Assembly: GCF_000505665.1 (NCBI RefSeq)
Contig: NC_023033.1
Span: forward strand, 1,283,713 to 1,347,712
DNA: 64,000 nucleotides
Direction of reading: 5' to 3'
Source of the DNA: Thermosynechococcus sp. NK55a
Lineage (GTDB): Bacteria > Cyanobacteriota > Cyanobacteriia > Thermosynechococcales > Thermosynechococcaceae
Shown here: positions 1 to 10,452 of the stretch, piece after piece
Layout: every line of letters starts with the position of its first letter
Numbering within the stretch: position 1 is the stretch's first letter
The notes under the pieces: model-generated
Seen by the model: only the letters and a program-made list of their open reading frames with translations
Databases searched by the model: none
Told to the model about the DNA's origin: nothing
Made by a program: the position numbers and the translations under genes

Positions 1-2
1 CG

Positions 3-770
3 GTGGCGATCGAGGACTATCTCCAAAGCCAAAGCAGAGTGATGGCTGAGCTATATCGGGTGCTCCGGCCAGAGGGAAGTCTGTGCTGGCAAGTGGGGAA
101 TTTTGTTCAAAGGGGAGAGGTGTATCCCTTGGATATTTTGTTTTATCCCCTCTTCAAGCGATTGGGTTTGAAGCTGCGCAATCGCATCATTTGGAAATTT
201 GGCCATGGTCTCCATGCCACAAAGCGCTTTTCTGGCCGCTATGAAACGATCCTCTGGTTCACAAAGTCAGATGACTACATCTTTAATTTGGATGCGGTGC
301 GCATTCCAGCCAAATATCCAGGGAAACGCCACTTCAAGGGTCCTAAGAAGGGCAAACCCTCGGGCAATCCCTTGGGTAAAAATCCATCGGATATCTGGGA
401 AATCGTTCTTCAGGATTGGCAAGAACTGGTGTGGGATATTCCCAATGTCAAGTCCAATCATCCCGAAAAAACGCTCCATCCCTGCCAATTTCCCATTGAG
501 TTGGTGGAGCGGTGCGTTCTTGCCCTCAGCCATGAGGGGGATTGGGTCTTTGACCCCTATATGGGGGTGGGATCATCGCTCTTGGCTGCCCTAATGCATA
601 ATCGGCGGGCAATGGGCTGTGAGCAGGAACCCGTTTATGTCAACATTGCTCGCCAACGGATTCAGGCCTATGAAAATGGCACCCTGCCTTACCGTCCCCT
701 TGGCAGACCGGTGTACACCCCCACAGGACAGGAGAAAATAGTGCAAATTCCTGAGGAGTGGCAACAGTAA
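3..770 (+). CDS. Site-specific DNA methyltransferase, 3' part (5' end outside window)
   Basis: C-terminal part of an N4-cytosine/N6-adenine type DNA methyltransferase. The SAM-binding motif I is visible as FDPYMGVGSS near residue 180, followed by the usual GCEQEPVYVNIARQRI segment. The catalytic (D/N)PPY motif IV is absent. In beta-class enzymes motif IV precedes motif I, so it should lie upstream of base 1; the GTG at base 3 is probably an internal codon, not the true start. The target-recognition region would be the middle part (roughly residues 70-150). No restriction partner is visible beside it, so it could be an orphan methylase. It overlaps the following broken gene by 13 nt. Family assignment is firm; specificity cannot be read. 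Confidence 0.8.
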   Translation: MAIEDYLQSQSRVMAELYRVLRPEGSLCWQVGNFVQRGEVYPLDILFYPLFKRLGLKLRNRIIWKFGHGLHATKRFSGRYETILWFTKSDDYIFNLDAVRIPAKYPGKRHFKGPKKGKPSGNPLGKNPSDIWEIVLQDWQELVWDIPNVKSNHPEKTLHPCQFPIELVERCVLALSHEGDWVFDPYMGVGSSLLAALMHNRRAMGCEQEPVYVNIARQRIQAYENGTLPYRPLGRPVYTPTGQEKIVQIPEEWQQ

Positions 771-1207
771 GTTGGCGATCGCTCGATGAACGGGTACGCA
801 TTCCATCCAAGTGGGTGACCTTGATTGGCGAGAAGTGGCTGACGGACACCGGTGAAACCCTAGAATACTGGCGGGTAGAAAAGGCGGACTCTGTAATTGT
901 CTTGCCGCTGCAAGGAGATTATTTCATCTGCCTGCCGCCAACCTTTCGGGTGGGCGTTCAGCGAGCTACGGTGGATTTTCCCGGTGGGCAAGTGCTCCCC
1001 AATCCCCCCCAGGGCAATGGTGCCGCAAATTTTGACCCAGGAATTGGGGATTACGTCCGATGGGCTTCAAGCAATCACCCCCATCCGTTAGGGAGTCCGG
1101 GCATCTCAGCGCTTCTTGGGCAGTTGGAGTGCTTGCAATGTCCTGCCGTTCTCTTGAAATGGCTGTATCAGTGCCAACTAGCCTCGGCGATCGCTCGCTT
1201 CAGATGA
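758..1207 (+). pseudogene. Broken Nudix-hydrolase-like gene
   Basis: The first 85 or so codons from GTG 758 read like a cyanobacterial Nudix-related protein (EYWRVEKADSVIVLPL, then RATVDFPGG). After the C-run near 1006-1012 the plausible continuation (VPQILTQELGITSDGLQAITPI, resembling a degenerate Nudix box) lies in another frame, up to about 1091. Near the end the original frame resumes with a plausible tail (LLGQLECLQCPAVLLKWLYQC). So there are at least two frame disruptions and probably an internal deletion, since relatives are expected to be longer. Its 3' end overlaps the convergent radical SAM gene by 40 nt. I infer a non-functional relic; an error in the C-run would be the alternative for one shift only. 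Confidence 0.55.
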
Positions 1208-2781
1208 TTTTGCAGGGTTTTAGTGGGCAGGCCACTCTGGAGATGCTGCCACGGTAAGATAGTCTCCTCTGGCCAATTGGCAGTAACATAGGCTTCAAAA
1301 TCAGGCAACTGTCCCTGCAGTTCCTTAAAAGCACGGCGATAACTGCCTAAGGAGGTGCCATAGTGGCGCACCTGCTCTAAAAGGGGAGCAAGCCGGCGAT
1401 CGCCCCGCGAAATCAAGGCTTGAATCAACGAGTCATGATAGGATTCAGGGCGAAACTCAATCCCCAATTTGGCCAATTCTTTTTTCAAAAACTTGAGGCG
1501 TTTTTCGGCCACGGGTTGTACACCCCACCACTGAAAGGGGGTATGGGCTTTGGGAACAAAGGTACTACAGCCAAGGGTGAGCCGCAGTCGCGGGGCTGTT
1601 TTTTTCAATTGGCAAAAGAGCTCTACTGTGGCTGCGACATCGGCATCGGTTTCTGTGGGCAGCCCCACCATGCCATAAAACTTCAGCCCCTTGAGGCCAC
1701 CGGCTTGGGCATGGCTGGCAGCAGCCAGAATCTCCGCCGTCTCAAGCTTTTTGTTGATCACTTGGCGCAGGCGCTCAGACCCCGTTTCGATGGCGATCGT
1801 CAGGGATTGACTGCCCCGTTGACTCAACAGGTGGGCCAGGGATTCGGTCACCGTATTGGTGCGCACCGAAGCTAAACTTACCCGCACATGATCAAATTGT
1901 GGCTGACCCAGATGCTCAATCAAGGCAGGAAATTCGGGATGTTGGGTAATCGAGGCGCCCAAAAGCCCTAGGCGATCAGTAACGGCTAGCCCCCGCTCAA
2001 TGGCAGGAATCAGTGTGTCTAGGCTCGGTGTGCGAAAGGGCAAGGTCAAATAACTGGCCAAGCAAAAGCGACACAGCTCGGGGCAACTGCGCACCACCTC
2101 CACCATATAGATATTTTCCCAAGCGGCGAGGGGGGTGACCACCGTGGAAGCGGCAAGGGTATTACCGCGATGGACTTGTTTAGTGACTGTCGCCGGTACA
2201 CTGGCCTTGATGGGTTCAATCCTTTGAATGGGACCGGTGGGATGGCTGTAGCTGACGTGGTACAGGCTAGGAACATAAATACCGGGCACTTGGGCCAGGG
2301 CTTCCAACTGTTGCGATCGCGCAGCGGTGCGCACCTGCGCCATTGCGGTCAGAAAGGGATCTAGGAGAGGTTCGGCGTCCCCCAACAAAATCACATCGAA
2401 AAAATCGGCAAAGGGTTCGGGATTTGCCGTCAGCACTGGGCCACCGCCAAAGACCAAGGGGTGGCGATCCTGGCGATGGCGCTGCCAAATGGGAATGCCC
2501 AACTGCTCCAAGAGCAGCAGTAAATTGCCGTAGTCTAACTCCCACGAGAAGGAAAAACCCACCAACTCTGGATCGCGAGGCAGTGGCTCCTGCACATCGG
2601 TAAAGAGGCGACTCACCGCCACATCGGCACGGCTGGCCAGTTGTGCCCACACCAGTTGATAGCCCAAGCTAGTAATGCCAACGCTGTAGGTATTGGGAAA
2701 GCCATAGATAACCCGCAGCGCCTCTGGCAGGGGGCGCGATCGCTCAAAGAGGAGGGTTTCAGCAGCCAAGGGGGAGTTCAC
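1168..2781 (-). CDS. Radical SAM protein with N-terminal B12-binding-like domain
   Basis: A 537-residue radical SAM enzyme of unknown substrate. The [4Fe-4S]-binding motif is CPELCRFC at residues 233-240 (CX3CX2C), preceded by a region (about 20-140, with FGGGPVLTANPEP and LLGDAEPLL) that resembles the cobalamin-binding-like domain found before many radical SAM barrels. The remainder forms the TIM-barrel part (GMVGLPTETDADV, VSLASVR). It starts one base before the stop of topA, so the two are almost certainly cotranscribed with topA first. The link to topoisomerase is positional only. The family is confident; no reaction can be assigned. Confidence 0.88.
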   Translation of the reverse strand: MNSPLAAETLLFERSRPLPEALRVIYGFPNTYSVGITSLGYQLVWAQLASRADVAVSRLFTDVQEPLPRDPELVGFSFSWELDYGNLLLLLEQLGIPIWQRHRQDRHPLVFGGGPVLTANPEPFADFFDVILLGDAEPLLDPFLTAMAQVRTAARSQQLEALAQVPGIYVPSLYHVSYSHPTGPIQRIEPIKASVPATVTKQVHRGNTLAASTVVTPLAAWENIYMVEVVRSCPELCRFCLASYLTLPFRTPSLDTLIPAIERGLAVTDRLGLLGASITQHPEFPALIEHLGQPQFDHVRVSLASVRTNTVTESLAHLLSQRGSQSLTIAIETGSERLRQVINKKLETAEILAAASHAQAGGLKGLKFYGMVGLPTETDADVAATVELFCQLKKTAPRLRLTLGCSTFVPKAHTPFQWWGVQPVAEKRLKFLKKELAKLGIEFRPESYHDSLIQALISRGDRRLAPLLEQVRHYGTSLGSYRRAFKELQGQLPDFEAYVTANWPEETILPWQHLQSGLPTKTLQNHLKRAIAEASWH

Positions 2782-5445
2782 CTAGGTTTCCGTTGACTTA
2801 CGGCGGCTAGTTTTTGCGGTCTGGGCAACCGTCTTTTTACTGGTTCTTTTGGTTGTTGATTTGGGTTTGGGGGCAGTAGTTGTTGCGCTGCGGCGGGTTT
2901 TCTTTGGTGCTTTTTCCGCCAACAGGAGCAGGGCTTGCTCAAGGGTCATTGTCTCTGGTGTCACCCCCTCCGGCAGGGAGGCATTCACCTTACCGTGGTT
3001 GACATAGGGGCCATAGGGGCCGTCCAAGATCTGTACCGGTTCCCCATCCTCCGGGTGAGTCCCCAACACCGCGAGCACCTGTTTTTTGGCCCGAGCGCGA
3101 CTCGATTTGGGTGTTGCCAGCAGCTCTAGGGCACGCTCTAGGGTAATCGTGTACACATCATCTTCCCCCTTGAGGGAACGATAGTCTTTTTCACCCTCGG
3201 GATCGTGGACAATGTAGGGGCCAAAGCGACCTTGATTGGCTTGAATGAGTTTACCGGTTTCAGGATGAACCCCCAATGTCCGCGGCAGCGACAACAGGGT
3301 AATTGCCAAGTCTAGGGTGACTTCATCGGGACTGACGCCCTTGGGTAGGGAAGCTCGTTTGGGTTTTGGATTGGCCTCTGTGGCTTCTCCCAACTGCACA
3401 TAGGGACCAAAGCGCCCCGTCAGCAGAAAGATCGGTTCGCCGGTTTCAGGATGCAGGCCCAGCTTGTCGGGACCCTCTAGTTTTTGGCGAATTAATTGCT
3501 CCACCTGTTCACGGGTGAGGCTACCCGGGGTGGCGTCTTGGGGCAAGGAGGCCTTAATGGGTTCACTACCATTGCCATTTTGATAGACCACAAAAGGACC
3601 AAAGCGACCCACCACCACTTCAGCATTCAGTTCTGGCAGGGCGATCGCCCGCGCTTCAGTCGCCTCAATCGTCCGCTCCCGCTCTTTAACCTGCTGCTCA
3701 AGGCCATTTTCACCCAGATAGAAGGATTCAAGGTAGGGCTGCCACTCCACCTCCCCTGTGGAAATATCATCCAGGGTTTGCTCCATCCGCGCCGTGAAGT
3801 TAATATCCACCAAGTCGGGGAAGTATTTCTCTAGCAGCGCCGTCACCGCAAAGGCCGTAAAGGTGGGTTCCAGGGCATTGCCTCGCCGAATGGCATACTC
3901 GCGGTCTTGGATGGTACTGAGGATCGTGGCATAGGTGCTGGGACGACCAATGCCTGCTTGCTCGAGGGCTTTGACCAAGCTTGCTTCCGTGTAGCGCGGC
4001 GGCGGCTGGGTCTCGTGACCCACACTTTCCAGGGCGTGACAGCGGAGAATCTCTCCGACTTGCAGGGGGGGCAGGATCACCTCTTGGCTTTCGAGGGCGG
4101 CCTCGGGATCATCGGAACCTTCCACATAGGCCCGGAAAAATCCTGGAAAATCAATGCGTTTACCGTGGGCACGGAAGAGGGCATCCCCAGCCGTAATCGA
4201 GACCGTTAGCAGAGTGATATGGGCATCAGCCATCTGGGAGGCCACCGTGCGCTTCCAGATCAGTTCGTAGAGTTCCAGTTCCCGATCTTGAAGGCCGGTT
4301 TCTTGGGGAGTGCGAAACTGGCTACCTGCAGGGCGAATCGCTTCGTGGGCTTCTTGGGCCCCCTTGGTTTTGGTGGTGTATTGACGTGGCTGGGGCGACA
4401 AAAAGGCTTTGCCATACATGGCTTCCACACAACTGCGGGCGGCGGCGATCGCCTGATCCGACAGATGCACCGAGTCCGTACGCATATAGGTGATGTAGCC
4501 CTCTTCGTAGAGCTTTTGGGCAATGCGCATCGTATCCCGCGCCGAGAGGTGCAGTTTGCGGTTAGCCTCCTGTTGCAGGGTTGAGGTGGTAAAGGGGGGA
4601 GCCGGTTTGCGGGTTTGTTGGCGCTCCTCTTGTTCGGTAACCGTCCAGGTTTCCGTTAGCAGGCGATCGCGCAGAGCGTTGGCAGCCGCCTCATCCAAGA
4701 GCAAGACAGCATCAGGGTTACGTAGCTGTCCTGTAGTGGGATCAAAATCATGGCCCGTGGCCAAGCGTTGACCGCCAACACTCACCAAACGCGCTGGAAA
4801 AAGGGCTCCCCTTTGATCTAAGGTGGCCTTGAGATCCCAAAATTGCCCCTTACGGAAGGCCAACCGTTCTCGCTCCCGTTGAACCAATAGGCGCACTGCA
4901 ACTGACTGCACCCGCCCCGCTGACAGATGGGGGGCAATTTTCCGCCACAGCAGGGGCGACAGGGTATAGCCCACCAAGCGATCGAGGATACGCCGCGTTT
5001 CTTGAGCACGCACCAGTTGTTGATTGACATCGCGGCAATTGCGTAGTGCTTCTTGGATTGCTTCCTCGGTAATTTCATGGAAGACCATCCGCCGCACCGG
5101 CACCTTTGGCTCCAACAGTTGCAGCAGGTGCCAACTAATGCTTTCTCCTTCGCGGTCTTCATCGGTCGCGAGCAGGAGTTCATCAGCGGTTTTGAGGGCA
5201 GTTTTTAATTCTTTGACAACTTTTTGTTTCTCTTTAGGAACAATGTAGAGGGGTTCAAAGCCAGCAGCGACATTCACCCCTAGGGTTGCCCACTCTTCCC
5301 CCCTGAATTCGGGGGGCACATCAGCAGCACTGCGGGGCAGATCACGGACATGACCCATTGAGGCTTCAACGCGATAGTCCGGCGGCAGAAATTTGCGAAT
5401 GGTACGGGCTTTTGTTGGGGATTCAACGATGACAAGGGTGGACAT
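2782..5445 (-). CDS. topA: DNA topoisomerase I
   Basis: Type IA topoisomerase, 887 residues, which relaxes negatively supercoiled DNA through a 5'-phosphotyrosine intermediate. The Toprim domain opens the protein (VIVESPTKA, catalytic Glu8 or 9) with the acidic DEDREGE at 95-101. The catalytic tyrosine is Tyr320 in TYMRTDS. The C-terminal third carries four repeats of an RFGP(F/Y)V-type module (the last PYGPYV) and ends in a Lys/Thr/Arg-rich tail. No four-cysteine zinc fingers of the E. coli kind are seen, which is common in cyanobacterial and many other bacterial TopA. Followed directly by the radical SAM gene. Confidence 0.97.
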   Translation of the reverse strand: MSTLVIVESPTKARTIRKFLPPDYRVEASMGHVRDLPRSAADVPPEFRGEEWATLGVNVAAGFEPLYIVPKEKQKVVKELKTALKTADELLLATDEDREGESISWHLLQLLEPKVPVRRMVFHEITEEAIQEALRNCRDVNQQLVRAQETRRILDRLVGYTLSPLLWRKIAPHLSAGRVQSVAVRLLVQRERERLAFRKGQFWDLKATLDQRGALFPARLVSVGGQRLATGHDFDPTTGQLRNPDAVLLLDEAAANALRDRLLTETWTVTEQEERQQTRKPAPPFTTSTLQQEANRKLHLSARDTMRIAQKLYEEGYITYMRTDSVHLSDQAIAAARSCVEAMYGKAFLSPQPRQYTTKTKGAQEAHEAIRPAGSQFRTPQETGLQDRELELYELIWKRTVASQMADAHITLLTVSITAGDALFRAHGKRIDFPGFFRAYVEGSDDPEAALESQEVILPPLQVGEILRCHALESVGHETQPPPRYTEASLVKALEQAGIGRPSTYATILSTIQDREYAIRRGNALEPTFTAFAVTALLEKYFPDLVDINFTARMEQTLDDISTGEVEWQPYLESFYLGENGLEQQVKERERTIEATEARAIALPELNAEVVVGRFGPFVVYQNGNGSEPIKASLPQDATPGSLTREQVEQLIRQKLEGPDKLGLHPETGEPIFLLTGRFGPYVQLGEATEANPKPKRASLPKGVSPDEVTLDLAITLLSLPRTLGVHPETGKLIQANQGRFGPYIVHDPEGEKDYRSLKGEDDVYTITLERALELLATPKSSRARAKKQVLAVLGTHPEDGEPVQILDGPYGPYVNHGKVNASLPEGVTPETMTLEQALLLLAEKAPKKTRRSATTTAPKPKSTTKRTSKKTVAQTAKTSRRKSTET

Positions 5446-5685
5446 AGCAGATGCTGCGGGATGGGTTTTTCGGCACTCTCAAGTTTAGCGACAAGTTGAG
5501 CAATCCATCATAGAATGGTGTTCTCCCACCGTATCATGGGAACCTAGGAGAAGCACTTCCTTTATTGATAACCCTAGCCTAACCAATGGGCGATGGGGAG
5601 AGTCTGTTTAGTCAGCATAACGGTTTTTAGGCAGCAGCGATGACTTAGGGGGGGCCGCTCCAGACATTGTGATCCAAACACGCCA

Positions 5686-5713
5686 CCTAATAAAACCTAA
5701 TAAACCTAATAAA
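5686..5713. repeat. Three tandem copies of CCTAATAAA
   Basis: Short tandem repeat (9-10 nt unit, CCTAATAAA, the first copy with one extra A) inside the 5' end of the ABC ATPase relic. It would add the residues KPNKPN before the usual start of the nucleotide-binding domain. It fits slippage in a gene no longer under selection. Confidence 0.7.
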
Positions 5714-6180
5714 TATTTTGGCGATCGCCCCGTCCTTAAGGGCATTAACTTCACCGTTGCTAAGCCAGAGGGGGTCGCCCTCATGGGCCCCAGTGGCTCT
5801 GGCAAAAGTACCTTGCTCCGCTGCTTGAATGGGTTAGAGACCTACCAATCGGGACAGATTCTCATTCTCGGCCATTACCTGCCACCAGGGCTGAGGCCGC
5901 AGCAACTGCGGGTGATTCCTTGAGATGCCGGTATGGTCTTTCAGCGCTTTAACCTCTTTTCCCACAGGACGGTGTTGCAGAGCATGATTGAAGCATTGAA
6001 GCGCCGCTCCTTGGGCACAAACTCCCCCGCGGCCTGGCTATCGAAATGGCTGAAAGTTTATTGGCCAAAGTGGGATTGCTGGACAAACGGGATGCCTAGG
6101 CAAGCCAACTCTCTGGTGATCAAAAACAAGGGGGGGCGATCGCCCGCGCCTTGGCCAGGCAACCGGAGATTCTTCTCTTT

Positions 6181-6202
6181 GACGAATCCACGACGAATCC
6201 AC
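6181..6202. repeat. 11-bp perfect tandem duplication breaking the ABC ATPase
   Basis: GACGAATCCAC occurs twice head to tail (6181-6191, 6192-6202). Removing one copy joins the upstream frame (EILLFDEST) to the downstream frame (ALDPELMGDLLAVMRQL) exactly as expected for an ATPase Walker B and D-loop. So this duplication is the direct cause of one frameshift. Confidence 0.9.
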
Positions 6203-6439
6203 CTTCGCCCTTGATCCAGAACTGATGGGGGATCTCCTAGCCGTGATGCGACAATTGGCCGAAGAGGCAATGACTATGGTGGTGGTCACCCAGGAAATGT
6301 CATTTGCCCGCGCAGTGTCCTGCCGCGTGGTCTTTCTCGCCGATGGCCAAACTATTGAGGAAGGATCGCCCCAAGAACTGTTTTATCGTCCGCAACAGGA
6401 GCGAGCCCGCCTCTTTCTAGAGCGTGTGCTAGTCAGGCC

Positions 6440-6988
<549 letters not shown>

Positions 6989-7097
6989 TTAATCGAGATT
7001 GGGACATGGAAGCAAGCACCTAGCCTAAGGCCACTGACTTTTGCCAATGGCTCTCCAGGGGCAATGCTCAACAAAACAAAAACAAAACAAAATAGCC

Positions 7098-7125
7098 AAA
7101 AAATAGCGCCCGCCATCTAGGCGCT
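7098..7125 (-). terminator. Rho-independent terminator of the restriction-modification operon
   Basis: Read on the minus strand: AGCGCC, a 9-nt loop, GGCGCT, then ATTTTTT. The 6-bp GC-rich stem is perfect (7105-7110 with 7120-7125). It lies about 75 nt past the stop of res, so it fits termination of the five-gene operon before ppa. Confidence 0.7.
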
Positions 7126-7201
7126 CAGGTGTACGGCGCGCTGCGAAAGCGCCAATACATCCACGCGAAGAGCAGCGAAGCAACGTCGGCTGCAACCCTT
7201 G

Positions 7202-10039
7202 TTAGCCTCCTGTTCTCGCCTCCTGGCCTTGCAGGAGCACGTCCCGAATCTTGCCAGGGTGTTGTGCCACGTCCCAACGCCAAACTCCAAACCCGCCGTG
7301 TGTGTTCACCGCTTGCACCCATTCGTCCAGGTAATCACGTTTGGCTTTATCCTGCTCCGTATCCTGGCCCTTGGTTTCCAGAATCAGATGGTCCCCATTT
7401 GTGAGCCGCACGAGAAAATCGGGCCGGTACTTCCGCACCACGCCGCGATAGACGTAGAGCACCTCGAAGCCCAGGTGGTCGTTCTTGACCCAGGCGGCCA
7501 CCAGGTCGCTTTCGTCGAGCACAAAGGCATCGGACGCCTCCCAAGTGCTGTCGTACACGCAGACGTTGATGTGCGACTTCCTGGTGCGCGCGCAGGGCTT
7601 GCCCGTGTACCAGGTACGCATCTCGCCGGTGGAGCGGATGGGATGATCGCGGTCGAAGACCGGCGTCAACCGCTCGGTGTTCTTCTGCCGCACCGCCGCG
7701 ACGACATGCTGCACGACCCGCGACATGTTCAGCGTGATGATCAGCCGACGCCGTAATTCGTCCTGGTAGAAGAGCGGCGGCGAGATGACGATGCGGTCGG
7801 AGCGAATGAACTGCTCGACGATCCGCACCAACTGGGCCAGCAGCACGTCGCGGCTACCTTTCCAGGCGACCTGCATCTGATCAAAGACACTGCGTGCTGT
7901 CTCGAAGATGATGCGCTGGGTGCGGAATTCTCCGGCCAGGCGCTCCAGTTCGATGCGGTCAATCTTTGTCACATCCGGCTTGCCTTCGAGCACCGGCGCC
8001 AGTTCGGCGACCTGGGCGGTCTGCGCCGCGTCCAGTTCCAGCGGAGGCAGATGCGACCAATCCACAGAAAGGATGGGCTGAAGCACGTGTTCGATGCGCA
8101 CGATATTCGGCCAGCGGATTTCATAAGCAGCTTTGGCCGGATCCACCTGAACGAGCGTCTTGGGAAGGGACGGCGGGGGCGGACCGCTTTCGGTGCTTTC
8201 GTGCGGCAGGAAGGTGAAGGGCACGCCGAAGATGTTGACGTACTCGGGCTCGAACAGTCCCGTTTGCGCATTCACTTCGTAAGACGTGCGCCGCAAGCCG
8301 CGGCCCACCACCTGCTCGCACAGAAGCTGTGAGGTGAATGCTCGAAGCCCCATGATGTGCGTGACCGTCTTGGCGTCCCAACCTTCGGAGAGCATGCCGA
8401 CGGAGATGACGTTTTGAATCTTCTCGCCCGGCTGCCCCGCCTTGCCCACTGTGTCCACGGTCTGCCGCAGGAGTTCGGCCTGCTCTGCCTTGGTTAGCTT
8501 GTGTTCGACCGGAACGTCCTTCTCTTCCGCATTATTGGTCTCTTCCGACACTTCCACCGGCGCGGCGGGTTCCTCCTGGGCCTCCGCCTCATCCAGCACC
8601 TTCGAGTCGATGTGTAGGATGCGGTCGGGATCGCACAGTTCGTCGATGTGGATGCGCCGCGAATCGAAGGCGTGCTTGACCCGGGCAGCGGTCTCGGTGC
8701 GATTGCAGACGGTGATCATCACTGGTGGGGTTGCTAGGCCGGCTTTCCGCCAGGCTTTCCATGTCTCACGCCAGTCGTAGCCCAGCAGGTAGTAGGCGTT
8801 CAGGACCAGGTCGGGCAATGGTTCGTGTGGCTCAGCCTTGCGGTTGAGATCATCCTTCACATCCGGGTCGTTGTAGATGTGATAAAGGCGCGACTTGTAG
8901 GTCTTGGCGTCCGGAACCGCATCGTCGCGCACCACCACGCGCGGGGTCTTGACCAGCCCCGATTCGATGGCATCGTTCAAGCCAAAGTCGCTGACGATCC
9001 AGCCGAACAGCGCCTCCTCGCTGCTTTTCTTGCCCGAGGGCGTGAAGGGTGTGGCCGAAAAGTCGTAGCATTTCAGAATGCCACGGGAACGGTGGAGGCG
9101 GTCCAGCCCGCCAATCCAGACGGTAGCTTCTTCGGCGCTGTCCTTGAGGTCACGTTGGCGCAGGTACTTGCCTTCTGCTTCCGAGTTCACTCGCCAAGCG
9201 TGGTGGGCCTCGTCGTTGATGACCAGGATGTTCCGCGCATTCGCCATCTCGCCCAGCACCTCGCGGGTGTACGCCTCGTCGCTCTTCGCGCCGCGCTTGT
9301 CCACGCTCTTGCGTTTTTTCAGTTGCTCTTCGCTCTCCCAGGCCAGGGCGTGCCAGTTGCGCACGAGCACCTTCCCCTGCCGCAGCTTGTCGAGCAGGGC
9401 GGAAGGGACGATGTCGAAGGCTTCGTAGTAGTTGCCCTCGGCGGCGGGGAGAAGCACCTCGAGCCGCTTTTTGACCGTCAGTCCGGGGGCGATGACCAGG
9501 ACGTTTTTCGAGAAACGGGCGTCCTGCGGGTTGGCGACCTTGTTGAGAATCTGCCAGGCGATGACCATCGCCATCACGACGGTCTTGCCCGTGCCGGTTG
9601 CCATCTTGCAACACTGGCGAACAAAGTCGCCGCCGTCGCCAGGAATCTCGATCCCCACGCGCTCGGCGGCGGGCGCTTCAGTGAGCCAGATGAGCGTTTC
9701 CACCGCCTCCAACTGGCAGAAGAAAAAGCGGCGTGTGTCGAACTCCTCCGGATCGCGCCAGTGTTCGAGCAGCCGCTTGGTGATGCTGGTCACGCCCGGG
9801 TAGCCCGCCTCGCGCCAGGCCTTGACGCGGGGGCGGATCTGATTGACCAGAGGGATTTCCACGAAGATCCCGGGATCGTCGAAAGACTTGGCTCCCGGCG
9901 TTGCCATGACGTAGCCGGCTGGACGACGCCCTTCGACCAAATCGAAGGTGCGCGTTTCCCGGTCGTAGCGCCAATATCGACTCGGCTCCTCGTAGGGCGA
10001 GTTGACGATCAGGCGGTCGATGGTGGTCTTGCTTGTCAT
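7202..10039 (-). CDS. res: Type III-like restriction endonuclease subunit (helicase-nuclease)
   Basis: A 945-residue superfamily 2 helicase fused to a nuclease, the cleaving subunit of the linked modification system. Helicase motifs are ATGTGKT (147-153), DEAH (276-279), the SAT of DFSATPF (about 328-330) and QVVGRGLRR later on. Near the C-terminus, PD at 873-874 and ETK at 888-890 make a PD-(D/E)XK nuclease site. The N-terminus (SPYEEPSRYWRYDRET) recalls the family annotated as BPTD_3080 restriction endonucleases; that name is from memory. It is the last gene of the operon, 8 nt after the PIN gene. Sampled GC is about 67%, well above the three genes before it, and I see no HIP1 site in it. 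All catalytic motifs look intact. Confidence 0.92.
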   Translation of the reverse strand: MTSKTTIDRLIVNSPYEEPSRYWRYDRETRTFDLVEGRRPAGYVMATPGAKSFDDPGIFVEIPLVNQIRPRVKAWREAGYPGVTSITKRLLEHWRDPEEFDTRRFFFCQLEAVETLIWLTEAPAAERVGIEIPGDGGDFVRQCCKMATGTGKTVVMAMVIAWQILNKVANPQDARFSKNVLVIAPGLTVKKRLEVLLPAAEGNYYEAFDIVPSALLDKLRQGKVLVRNWHALAWESEEQLKKRKSVDKRGAKSDEAYTREVLGEMANARNILVINDEAHHAWRVNSEAEGKYLRQRDLKDSAEEATVWIGGLDRLHRSRGILKCYDFSATPFTPSGKKSSEEALFGWIVSDFGLNDAIESGLVKTPRVVVRDDAVPDAKTYKSRLYHIYNDPDVKDDLNRKAEPHEPLPDLVLNAYYLLGYDWRETWKAWRKAGLATPPVMITVCNRTETAARVKHAFDSRRIHIDELCDPDRILHIDSKVLDEAEAQEEPAAPVEVSEETNNAEEKDVPVEHKLTKAEQAELLRQTVDTVGKAGQPGEKIQNVISVGMLSEGWDAKTVTHIMGLRAFTSQLLCEQVVGRGLRRTSYEVNAQTGLFEPEYVNIFGVPFTFLPHESTESGPPPPSLPKTLVQVDPAKAAYEIRWPNIVRIEHVLQPILSVDWSHLPPLELDAAQTAQVAELAPVLEGKPDVTKIDRIELERLAGEFRTQRIIFETARSVFDQMQVAWKGSRDVLLAQLVRIVEQFIRSDRIVISPPLFYQDELRRRLIITLNMSRVVQHVVAAVRQKNTERLTPVFDRDHPIRSTGEMRTWYTGKPCARTRKSHINVCVYDSTWEASDAFVLDESDLVAAWVKNDHLGFEVLYVYRGVVRKYRPDFLVRLTNGDHLILETKGQDTEQDKAKRDYLDEWVQAVNTHGGFGVWRWDVAQHPGKIRDVLLQGQEARTGG

Positions 10040-10047
10040 GGGCTTAG

Positions 10048-10452
10048 CTATACGTGAAGGGATACAACATTCATACCCTTAATCTTGCAGATTGGCTTTG
10101 ATGGCTTTTCCATTGTTACGAACTCGTCCACTTTTGCCGCCAACGCTGCCCCCGCATGAAGCGCGTCCATCGGTGCCACATCGTAGGTGGAAGCAAGCTC
10201 TATCGCCTTCTCTGTCACATCGGGATCACAAGGCACATTTTCCGCTGCATTCTCGAGCACAGCATTCATAAACTCAACTTCTTCGGCCCGTTTATGAAAT
10301 CTCGGCTTAGGCAGTACTTCCAGTCGGAGAAAATCGCTGACTACCAACTCGCGGTTAGGATCGTCCAACACTTCCAAGGCACGGCGGGAGATATTCTCTT
10401 CGCCTTGAAACGCGGCAATCAAGACATTCGCATCAATGTACGTCCGCTTCAT
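10048..10452 (-). CDS. PIN-domain ribonuclease, VapC-like toxin
   Basis: A 134-residue PIN nuclease, probably an RNase toxin. The acidic residues expected to hold Mg2+ are visible: Asp7 in TYIDANVLIAAF, Glu45 in FLRLEVLPKP, Asp97 in APMDALHA and Asp109 in KVDEFVTME. I use ATG 10452 (MKRTYIDANVL) because PIN proteins start just before the first Asp; a longer start six codons upstream is possible. The start lies inside the last 20 nt of the preceding small gene, the usual arrangement of antitoxin and toxin. Being placed between mod and res suggests it belongs to or parasitises the defence operon. The toxin role is inferred. Confidence 0.85.
   Translation of the reverse strand: MKRTYIDANVLIAAFQGEENISRRALEVLDDPNRELVVSDFLRLEVLPKPRFHKRAEEVEFMNAVLENAAENVPCDPDVTEKAIELASTYDVAPMDALHAGAALAAKVDEFVTMEKPSKPICKIKGMNVVSLHV

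Noticed and set aside
5446..5668. Possible small gene between topA and the ABC relic
   Set aside because: No frame gives a protein-like translation; it fits a divergent promoter region.
8825..10057. A 410-codon open frame antisense to res
   Set aside because: High GC makes long antisense frames common; the translation has no recognisable motif, while the sense frame carries all helicase and nuclease motifs.
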